Source of the DNA: Bog-159 sp049516155
GTDB taxonomy: Bacteria > Acidobacteriota > Terriglobia > Bryobacterales > Bryobacteraceae
Direction: 5' to 3'
Assembly (NCBI GenBank): GCA_049516155.1
Contig: JBEKTJ010000156.1
Span: 1-16,343 of the forward strand
Length of the DNA: 16,343 bases
Below, piece by piece: positions 10,281-16,218 of the stretch; positions within the stretch are counted from its first letter, which is position 1; every line of letters starts with the position of its first letter. Position numbers and translations under genes: made by a program. Under the pieces are notes generated by a model that saw nothing but the letters and a program-made list of their open reading frames with translations, searched no databases and was not told the origin of the DNA.

Positions 10281-13154
10281 ATGCCGCGAGACTCACGCGT
10301 GCCAGCCGTATTCATCTCCTCCACCTCCGCCGACCTGAAAGAATACCGCACGGCCGCGGAGCGCGCCGCCTCGCGTGCCGGCTTCCTGCAAGTCATGATG
10401 GAGGACTTCCCCGCCACCGGCCACCCGCCCCTCGACGTCTGCCGCGCCAAAGTCACCGAAGCCGACGTGCTGGTAGCCGTCGTGGCCTACCGCTACGGCT
10501 GGGTGCCCCCGGACCAACCCTCGAACCAGTTCAAAAGCATCGCCTGGCTCGAATGCGAAGAGGCCGCGCGCCAGGGTAAAGAAGTGCTCGCCTTCCTGGT
10601 GGACCCAGCCGTCCAATGGCCGCTCGACCAGCGCGAGGCCTACCGCATCACCGCCGCCATCGAAAAGGGGAACGCCACAGCCGAACTGTTCGCGGAGGTC
10701 CAGCGCAACGTCGCCCAGCTTGATGAGTTCAAGCAATGGATCGACAGCCACGGCGTGCGCGCCACTTTCCAGAACCCGGACGACCTCCGCGGCAATGTGG
10801 AGCACGCGCTACGCCAATGGCGCGACCTCCATCCGGAGTTCGGCCCCTTCGTCGCGCCCGCAGCTTCCGCCGATCCCACCAAATATCTCGACTACCTGCG
10901 CGAGCAAACCGGTTGGATCGACATTCGCGGCCTGCAGGTGGGGACAGGGAAGGCTTATCGTTTTCCGATCGAAGATCTGTACACATCGCTGATTACGGCG
11001 GGATCTGCAGGACGCGAGCCGATCGGGCTCGAAGATGCGATGTCCGCTCACCGGCTGGTGATCGTGGGTGGTCCCGGCTCCGGCAAGACCACATTCCTGC
11101 GCCGCGTCGCATTCGCTCTGTGCAACCCGAATGCCACGTCCGCCGCTGCGGACGATGCGGCAACCGGATTCATCGCCCGCCTGGCCGCAGCCCTCCGCGG
11201 CGCGCCTTGGGCGCGGTGGCCGCCGCTCCCGCTACTGATCCGCATTCCAGACCTGACGGAGCACATTCGCAATTTCTGGCAAGTGTCTCCAGATGCGCCT
11301 TTGACCCCCGACTCCCACGTCTGGCTGGTCCATTTTTTGGGGACCAAGAGCCAGGATCTCGACTGGGGACTAAACACAAGCTTCTTCGAGCGGCAGTTGC
11401 GCGACGGTTCTGGCATCCTGCTGCTGGATGGCCTGGACGAGGCCTCACAAACTTCCGAGCGGGAGTCCATTGCGCGCCTGTTCGAGCACGCCACGCAGGC
11501 CTATAAACGCTGCCGATTTGTGGTGACCACTCGACCGCTGGCCTACACGGGGCAGAGCGTTCTGGACGGATTCGAGAGCGCCCAAATCGAGCCGCTGGGA
11601 CCGGAAGCCATTCAAAACTTCCTGCGGCACTGGTGCACCGGCCTGTTTCCAGAGAACGCCCGCGCGGCCGACCTCCACTTGGCGGAGTTGACGGAGGCGA
11701 TGAGATCGAGTGCCGAGATCCGGCGTATGGCGCAAAACCCCGTGATCCTCACGGCCCTGGCTGTAGTGCACTGGAATGAGCGGCGCTTGCCGGAACAGCG
11801 CGCCGACTTGTATGAATCGGTCCTCAACTGGCTGGCGCGATCGCGCGAAAGACGTGCCGGCCGGCCGCCTGCCGACCGTTGCCTTGCACTCCTGCAGCGG
11901 CTTGCGCTCGCGATGCAAGACGAGCCGGAAGGGAGGCTGATGCAGCTTTCGCGGGAACGCGCGGCGGAAGTGCTGGCCCCGGAGTTCGATTGCGCTCAGA
12001 AAACCTCCCGCCATCGGATGGCGCGCCAGTTCGTGGAGCAAGAAGAAGCGGATAGCGGCATCATAGTCAGCCGGGGTGGTGACACCCGCTTCTGGCATCT
12101 AACCTTTCAAGAATACTTGGCGGCCCGGGCGATCGCGGGCCTTGGGGAAAAGGCACAGCTAGAGTTGTTGCTCACGGCGGGCAGGATTTACAAGCCCGAG
12201 TGGCGCGAAATGGTGCTGCTGCTGAGCGGGGTCCTCTACAGACAGGGCAAGGACAAAGTCGATGGTTTGCTGTCGGCGATATTGACTGAGCCGCGACCGT
12301 CTGGGACGGTTTTGGCGGAGGAAGCCCGCCGTGCCGGCCTGCTGGGGGCGATTGTGCGCGACCTCCGTCCGTTTAGTTACCAGCCAGCAGACCCGCGCTA
12401 TCAGCGGACGATGGACGCCGTACTCGGTATTTTCGATGCGGACAAGGCGTACACGATTGCATTCCATGTGCGGCTGGAAGCGGCCGAGGCCCTGGGCCAA
12501 GCCGGTGATCCGCGCCTCCGACAGGACAACTGGATCACGATTGCGGGTGACGTTTCCACGAGCCTGAAGTCATTTCAGATCGGTCGGTATTTGGTCACGG
12601 TGGAGGAGTTCCAGCGCTTCACTGGGGATGAAGGATACCGAAACGAGCGGTGGTGGCCGGCGGGCGGGTTCGGGAAAGACAAGGAGCCAAAGAGATGGGA
12701 TGACCAAGTACAGCACCCCAACCGGCCGGTGACCGGCGTGAGCTGGTATGAGGCGGCCGCCTATTCCGCTTGGGCGGGTTCGCGATTGCCGCGCAAAGCG
12801 GAATGGGACTGGGCGGCGCGCGGCCCCCAAGGCAGAAATTACCCCTGGGGAGATTGGTGGGGGGGCGACAGAGAGGTGAACCATGGCTCGGGCCTCAGGG
12901 AACCCACGCCAGTCGGGTTGTATCCGGCCGGAGCTACGCCTGAGGGTGTCGAGGACATGGCCGGCAATGTGTGGGAATGGGTAGAAGATTGGTATAAGCC
13001 CCACAAGCGCCGCACGTTACGCGGGGGGCCGTTCATCTTCGGCGACCCGATGTTCCTGTCAATCCGCGTCGCGGTATTCTGGGGTACGCCAAGCGACCGG
13101 AACCCACACATTGGCTTCCGTTGCGTACGCGATTTAGGTTCCGAACCCGGTTAG
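10281..13154 (+). CDS. DUF4062 - NACHT NTPase - FGE/SUMF1-like protein
   Basis: The 957-residue protein has three parts. Residues 8-110 are a DUF4062 domain (VFISSTSADLKEYR, ADVLVAVVAYRYGW, CEEA). Residues 257-620 are a NACHT NTPase: Walker A GGPGSGKTT (263-271), Walker B with the NACHT DGLDEA signature (LLLDGLDEA, 380-388), VVTTRPLAY (414-422), and FWHLTFQEYLAARA (604-617) closing the winged-helix part. A helical segment (621-745, with HEAT-like RLEAAEALGQAGDPRL) joins it to an FGE/SUMF1 module at about 750-952 (MAGNVWEW, LRGG, IGFRCVR). The usual FGE cysteines are Phe (F920, F925), so formylglycine formation is unlikely; the module probably binds a ligand. In NACHT proteins of this layout the C-terminal part senses, NTP drives oligomerisation and the N-terminal domain is the effector. 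A role in phage defence or self/non-self signalling is inferred. Two TIR-FGE genes follow on the same strand. Confidence 0.9.
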   Translation: MPRDSRVPAVFISSTSADLKEYRTAAERAASRAGFLQVMMEDFPATGHPPLDVCRAKVTEADVLVAVVAYRYGWVPPDQPSNQFKSIAWLECEEAARQGKEVLAFLVDPAVQWPLDQREAYRITAAIEKGNATAELFAEVQRNVAQLDEFKQWIDSHGVRATFQNPDDLRGNVEHALRQWRDLHPEFGPFVAPAASADPTKYLDYLREQTGWIDIRGLQVGTGKAYRFPIEDLYTSLITAGSAGREPIGLEDAMSAHRLVIVGGPGSGKTTFLRRVAFALCNPNATSAAADDAATGFIARLAAALRGAPWARWPPLPLLIRIPDLTEHIRNFWQVSPDAPLTPDSHVWLVHFLGTKSQDLDWGLNTSFFERQLRDGSGILLLDGLDEASQTSERESIARLFEHATQAYKRCRFVVTTRPLAYTGQSVLDGFESAQIEPLGPEAIQNFLRHWCTGLFPENARAADLHLAELTEAMRSSAEIRRMAQNPVILTALAVVHWNERRLPEQRADLYESVLNWLARSRERRAGRPPADRCLALLQRLALAMQDEPEGRLMQLSRERAAEVLAPEFDCAQKTSRHRMARQFVEQEEADSGIIVSRGGDTRFWHLTFQEYLAARAIAGLGEKAQLELLLTAGRIYKPEWREMVLLLSGVLYRQGKDKVDGLLSAILTEPRPSGTVLAEEARRAGLLGAIVRDLRPFSYQPADPRYQRTMDAVLGIFDADKAYTIAFHVRLEAAEALGQAGDPRLRQDNWITIAGDVSTSLKSFQIGRYLVTVEEFQRFTGDEGYRNERWWPAGGFGKDKEPKRWDDQVQHPNRPVTGVSWYEAAAYSAWAGSRLPRKAEWDWAARGPQGRNYPWGDWWGGDREVNHGSGLREPTPVGLYPAGATPEGVEDMAGNVWEWVEDWYKPHKRRTLRGGPFIFGDPMFLSIRVAVFWGTPSDRNPHIGFRCVRDLGSEPG

Positions 13155-13204
13155 CGCCCCAATAGGCGCCGTCGTCAAATCTTCCAAGCGGCCCGGCTGC
13201 CAAG

Positions 13205-13229
13205 CCACCCAAACGTGGTAAGATTTCGC
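13205..13229 (+). promoter_or_regulatory. Conserved promoter box of the first TIR-FGE gene
   Basis: The 25-nt box CCACCCAAACGTGGTAAGATTTCGC carries an extended -10 (TGG-TAAGAT, 13216-13224). It recurs before the next TIR gene with 23 of 25 bases identical and the same 12-base distance to the ATG. A 5-bp hairpin right after the NACHT gene's stop (13154-13169) precedes it. There is no ribosome binding site. The predicted leader is about 11 nt. Confidence 0.55.
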
Positions 13230-13241
13230 AGAAGTCCCGCG

Positions 13242-14414
13242 ATGAGCGAAATCTTTATCAGCTACGCTCGCCCGGATCGCCTCCGCGCCGAAGCGATTGC
13301 GAAGGCCCTGCAGGATCACGGCTGGTCCGTCTGGTGGGACTGGGACATCCCGGCAGGCAAGACGTTTCGCCAGGTCATCCAAGAGCAACTCGATAAGGCC
13401 CGTTGCGTAATTGTGCTCTGGTCGGCAACGTCGGCCGCCAGCGAGTGGGTGATCGAAGAAGCAACCGAGGGGAAGGATCGTGGAATCCTGGTTCCAGCCC
13501 TAATCGAGAAGGTCCGGCCGCCACTAGGCTTCCGGCAGATCCAGGCGGCGGATTTAACCATCTGGAAGGGTGAGGCCGCGGCGCCGCCGCTGGTCAAGTT
13601 GCGTACGGATATTGCCGCGCTCATCGGCGCACCGGCGAGGGCGCCGACGGTCGCGAAAGAGCCGCCAGCGCCTCCGGCCCCCTCCAAATCCGGCGCGCAG
13701 ACCAAACCGAAGGACGGCATGGCGTACGTCTGGATCCCGCCTGGCGAATTCCTGATGGGCGCAACGCCCGGCGATACCGAGTTCTTCGATCACGAGAATC
13801 CACGCCACCGGGTGCGGATCGCCAAGGGCTTCTGGCTCAGCGAGACGCCTGTCACTGTCGCAGCCTACAAGCGGTTCGCACGGGAGGACGGCCGCATGAT
13901 GCCCCCGGCGCCGGACTTCAATTCCGAGTGGCGCAAGGAGGATCATCCAGTTGTCCGCCTCACCTGGGATGAGGCCGCCGCTTACTGCGAATGGGCCGGC
14001 GGCAGGCTCCCGACCGAAGCGCAGTGGGAATATGCAGCGCGCGGCGGTAACGACGGCCTAAAATATCCGTGGGGGAACGAGATCACGCCCGCGAACGCGA
14101 ATTACAGCGGGAGTAAATGGAAGGGCACTTCGCCGGTCCGCTCATACCCGCCAAGCGCTTGGGGCTTGTATGACATGGCCGGCAATGTTTGGGAGTGGAT
14201 CGCCGACTGGTACGACAAAGACTACTACGCGACTCTGCCGTCGGACAAGCCGGCGGCGGATCCGCGCGGACCGCAATCCGGCACGGTGCGGGTGTTGCGC
14301 GGGGGGTCGTTCTACGTTAAATCGAGGCGCTTGCGCGCCGCCGATCGCAAGAGCGCGCCAGGCAGCGGGGACAGCAGCATAGGCTTTCGTTGCGTCCGGG
14401 ACGTTGCCCCCTGA
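13242..14414 (+). CDS. TIR - FGE/SUMF1-like two-domain protein
   Basis: This 390-residue protein is probably cytoplasmic. Residues 1-125 are a TIR domain: IFISYAR at the first strand, WWDWDIPAGKTF as the BB loop, and SEWVIEEA, where E73, four residues after W69, matches the catalytic Glu of NAD-cleaving TIRs. A Pro/Ala-rich linker (about 128-155) leads to an FGE/SUMF1 module (158-388: WIPPGEFLMGA, ETPVTVAAYKRF, GGRLPTEAQWEYAARGG, MAGNVWEW, VLRGGSF, GFRCVR). The two FGE active-site cysteines are V359 and L364, so it is probably a sensor fold. The start at 13242 is preferred over GTG 13215 because that GTG lies inside the promoter box and the paralog begins at the matching ATG. Likely role: ligand binding by the FGE fold triggers TIR NAD cleavage or signalling. 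It may act alone or with the NACHT protein. Confidence 0.9.
   Translation: MSEIFISYARPDRLRAEAIAKALQDHGWSVWWDWDIPAGKTFRQVIQEQLDKARCVIVLWSATSAASEWVIEEATEGKDRGILVPALIEKVRPPLGFRQIQAADLTIWKGEAAAPPLVKLRTDIAALIGAPARAPTVAKEPPAPPAPSKSGAQTKPKDGMAYVWIPPGEFLMGATPGDTEFFDHENPRHRVRIAKGFWLSETPVTVAAYKRFAREDGRMMPPAPDFNSEWRKEDHPVVRLTWDEAAAYCEWAGGRLPTEAQWEYAARGGNDGLKYPWGNEITPANANYSGSKWKGTSPVRSYPPSAWGLYDMAGNVWEWIADWYDKDYYATLPSDKPAADPRGPQSGTVRVLRGGSFYVKSRRLRAADRKSAPGSGDSSIGFRCVRDVAP
14310..14381 (+). other. Divergent block in the C-terminal FGE module (gene 2)
   Basis: These codons (F357-I380) lie between RGGS and GFRC. They differ from the matching block of the next paralog at about half of the bases I aligned and by one codon in length. 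The sequences on both sides are close to identical, including GGCTTTCGTTGCG directly after. Diversity-generating retroelements place variable regions at this position of C-type-lectin/FGE folds. No reverse transcriptase or template repeat is present in the window. Confidence 0.45.
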
Positions 14415-14445
14415 CCCCCTTTGTGGGGCAGCGCCGTGCGCTGCC
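14415..14445 (+). terminator. Double hairpin between the two TIR genes
   Basis: Directly after the stop codon come CCCC/GGGG around TTTGT (14416-14428) and the strong stem GGCAGCGC-CGT-GCGCTGCC (8 bp, 14427-14445). The two share two bases, so they are alternatives or stack. No T run follows, so this would be a weak or Rho-assisted terminator that separates the two TIR transcripts. Confidence 0.45.
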
Positions 14446-14462
14446 GCCGTCGCCCGGTCCTC

Positions 14463-14487
14463 CCACCCAAATGTGGTATGATTTCGC
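14463..14487 (+). promoter_or_regulatory. Conserved promoter box of the second TIR-FGE gene
   Basis: CCACCCAAATGTGGTATGATTTCGC contains the extended -10 TGG-TATGAT (14474-14482), 17 bases before the ATG at 14500. It is a 23/25 copy of the box before the first TIR gene. No -35 or ribosome binding site is seen. Retention after the coding regions diverged suggests function. Confidence 0.55.
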
Positions 14488-14499
14488 GAAAGTCAGCCC

Positions 14500-14832
14500 A
14501 TGAGCGACATCTTCATCAGCTACGCGAGTGAGGATCGCCCGCGCGCCAAAACTATTGCGGAGGCACTGGAGGATCATGGCTGGACCGTCTGGTGGGACCG
14601 CGTAATTCCCGCCGGCAGGAAGTTCGCGGAGGTCATACAGGAGGAAATCGCCAAAGCTGGTTGCCTCGTAGTCCTTTGGTCCGAGGCGGCGGTCGCGAGC
14701 GACTGGGTGATCGAGGAAGCCACCGTGGGCAGGAAAAAGGGGAATCCTGGTCCCGATCCTTGTCGAGCAGGTCGAACCACCCTGGGGTTTCCGGCTGTTT
14801 CAAGCCGCGGATCTGATCGGCTGGAAGGGTGA
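14500..14832 (+). CDS. TIR domain fragment (N-terminal half of the split gene)
   Basis: As it stands this frame gives 110 residues. The first 81 are a good TIR domain (DIFISYASEDR, WWDRVIPAGRKF, SDWVIEEA with W69 and the NADase-type Glu E73). The last 29 are out-of-frame sequence unlike any TIR. The last strands and helix of the TIR fold are therefore missing, and the product would probably not fold or act by itself. The start is fixed by alignment to the first TIR gene and by the shared promoter box. Confidence 0.7.
   Translation: MSDIFISYASEDRPRAKTIAEALEDHGWTVWWDRVIPAGRKFAEVIQEEIAKAGCLVVLWSEAAVASDWVIEEATVGRKKGNPGPDPCRAGRTTLGFPAVSSRGSDRLEG
14734..14742 (+). other. Frameshift site in an A5G4 run
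   Basis: AAAAAGGGG, read AAA AAG GGG AAT, gives KKGNP. Taking out one base gives AAA AAG GGA ATC, which restores KKGIL and matches the paralog's RGILVP. The change needed to read on is +1 (or -2), not the -1 shift typical of A-rich slippery sites. Confidence 0.8.
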
Positions 14833-14878
14833 GCTTGCGTCGCCCGCCTTCCGGAGGCTCTGCTCGGATATCGAGCGC

Positions 14879-15880
14879 TTGGTCGCAATCCCCAAGAAAG
14901 CAGCGCCCATGCAGAGAGAAACGCCGATGGAGACGCCGCCGTCGACCGCCGCGCCGGGCAAAGTGCCTGCCAGGACGCAACCGCTCCCCGCGGTGGCCCG
15001 CACGTTCAGGCGGCACTGGGTGCTTGGCAGCGCGTCATTCGTAGCGCTATGCGTGTGTTACCCGGCATACAAGATGTACAAGATAACCGTGGGCCGCAAA
15101 ACGGCGTCCCCGCCCGTAACCCAGCCGTCGGATAGCAGCACTCAACGATCCACCGCGCAGACCAATCCCAAGGACGGCTTGCCCTACATCAGGATCGCCC
15201 CCGGAGAATTCCAGATGGGCGCAACGCCAGGAGACGCCGATGCGGAGGCGGACGAGAAGCCACGCCACCGGGTGCGGATCACCAAGGGCTTCTGGCTCGG
15301 CGAGACTCCCGTGACAGTAGCGGCTTACAAACGGTTCATCGGCGAACGGCCCGCCTCCAAAATGCCACCCCCGCCGGATTTCAATCCCCAATGGAGCAAA
15401 GCGGATGAACCCGTCGTCAGCGTGACCTGGTATGAGGCGAAGGCATACTGCGAATGGGCCGGCGGCAGGCTCCCTACCGAAGCTGAGTGGGAGTATGCGG
15501 CTCGCGGCGGCAAGAACGGCCTGAAGTACCCATGGGGGAACGAAATCGCGCCCGAGAATGCAAACTACGCGGGCTGCAAATGGAAGGGCACTTCACCAGT
15601 CCGCTCATACCCGCCAAACGCTTGGGGCCTGTATGACATGACCGGCAATGTTTGGGAGTGGACCGCCGACTGGTACGGCAAAGACTACTACGCAACCCTG
15701 CCGTCGGATAAGCCGACGGAGAATCCGCGCGGGCCGCAATCCGGCATGGTGCGAGTGATACGCGGGGGCTCCTGGTACTTCAGTCCAACGTGGCTGCGCG
15801 TGTCGAGGCGCTACGGGGTCGTTGACGGGGGACGGGACGGTACCCTTGGCTTTCGTTGCGCCCGGGAGGTAGCCCCTTAA
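14879..15880 (+). CDS. TM - FGE/SUMF1-like fragment (C-terminal half of the split gene)
   Basis: The first available start is TTG at 14879 (333 residues; an ATG follows at 14909), but the frame is open back to the frameshift, so this is really the end of the TIR gene. A hydrophobic segment at about 46-66 (HWVLGSASFVALCVCYPAYKMY) is a probable membrane helix, absent from the sister protein. The FGE module covers about 100-330 (RIAPGEFQMGA, GETPVTVAAYKRF, GGRLPTEAEWEYAARGG, MTGNVWEW, VIRGGSW, GFRCARE). The active-site cysteine positions are F301 and L306. If made from its own start it would be a membrane-anchored FGE-like protein. Much of the module is close to identical in DNA to the first TIR gene. 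Confidence 0.8.
   Translation: MVAIPKKAAPMQRETPMETPPSTAAPGKVPARTQPLPAVARTFRRHWVLGSASFVALCVCYPAYKMYKITVGRKTASPPVTQPSDSSTQRSTAQTNPKDGLPYIRIAPGEFQMGATPGDADAEADEKPRHRVRITKGFWLGETPVTVAAYKRFIGERPASKMPPPPDFNPQWSKADEPVVSVTWYEAKAYCEWAGGRLPTEAEWEYAARGGKNGLKYPWGNEIAPENANYAGCKWKGTSPVRSYPPNAWGLYDMTGNVWEWTADWYGKDYYATLPSDKPTENPRGPQSGMVRVIRGGSWYFSPTWLRVSRRYGVVDGGRDGTLGFRCAREVAP
15773..15847 (+). other. Divergent block in the C-terminal FGE module (gene 3)
   Basis: This is the counterpart of the block at 14310-14381. The codons from WYFSPTW to DGTL are flanked by conserved RGGS and GFRC codons. Three extra bases and many first- and second-position changes separate it from the sister gene, while GGCTTTCGTTGCG right after it is identical. 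Confidence 0.45.
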
Positions 15881-16004
15881 ATCACCGGCCGTATCAGGTT
15901 CGCGCCAGGCTGCTGGAGCAGCTTCATCAGCTTTCGTCGCGCTCGAGACCCAGCGAACCCTTGACCCTTTCCACAATCGAACAACCGGCCAACGCCGGCC
16001 CGGC
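15881..16004. other. Short intergenic region between convergent genes
   Basis: No gene seen. The stem CCGGC-CAAC-GCCGG (15985-15998) could slow transcription from either side, but no T run follows it. Confidence 0.4.
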
Positions 16005-16148
16005 TCAGGCGAAGTGAGGCCTGTGCCCCTCGGTATTCTCACTGACGCGCTCCCGCTTCATTTGCGAAGCGGTTACAACCACCCGCAAAACACCCGCGAA
16101 AAAGGCCAAAGCGCCGACCATGATCGCAATTGTGGATAGGGAATGCAT
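16005..16148 (-). CDS. 47-residue single-helix membrane protein, unknown
   Basis: ATG at 16148 to TGA at 16005. The peptide has one hydrophobic helix (about 4-26, STIAIMVGALAFFAGVLRVVV) followed by a basic then polar tail (QMKRERVSENTEGHRPHFA). That is the layout of a small membrane protein with a cytoplasmic tail. A -10-like TATTCT lies about 20 bases upstream. The ATG is 4 bases after the TGA that closes another hydrophobic stretch, which suggests translational coupling. I do not recognise the family. The size leaves some risk of a chance frame. Confidence 0.45.
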   Translation of the reverse strand: MHSLSTIAIMVGALAFFAGVLRVVVTASQMKRERVSENTEGHRPHFA

Positions 16149-16152
16149 CGCG

Positions 16153-16218
16153 TCACTCGTCAACAACTAGAATAGCACCAAATCCCGCCAACAGAGCGGC
16201 GATCGAAAATCCCTTTGA
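16153..16218 (-). pseudogene. Hydrophobic continuation beyond an in-frame TAG
   Basis: Directly after the TAG of the gene at the right edge, the same frame reads SKGFSIAALLAGFGAILVVDE and then TGA. This is a second membrane-helix-like segment with no proper start codon (only an internal TTG). It looks like the lost C-terminal helix of the edge gene, cut off by a nonsense change, though a chance hydrophobic frame is possible. Confidence 0.3.

Larger units (their letters stand above)
14500..15880 (+). pseudogene. TIR - TM - FGE/SUMF1-like gene split by a one-base frameshift
   Basis: The two reading frames at 14500-14832 and 14879-15880 are halves of one gene. Removing one base in the A5G4 run at 14734-14742 joins them into 459 residues. 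The restored sequence after EEATVGRKKG reads ILVPILVEQVEPPWGFRLFQAADLIGWKGE, as in the paralog (ILVPALIEKVRPPLGFRQIQAADLTIWKGE). Corrected order: TIR (about 1-125), a charged and Pro-rich linker, a membrane helix (about 172-192), a second linker, then the FGE module. It may be a true pseudogene, a phase-variable gene or a sequencing error. The FGE half shows no sign of decay, which argues that the break is recent or artefactual. Confidence 0.75.

Noticed and set aside
14734..14742. Programmed -1 ribosomal frameshifting at the A-rich run
   Set aside because: Continuing into the FGE frame requires a +1 (or -2) shift. A5G4 does not provide a classic -1 heptamer in the right frame, and the paralog has no such run.
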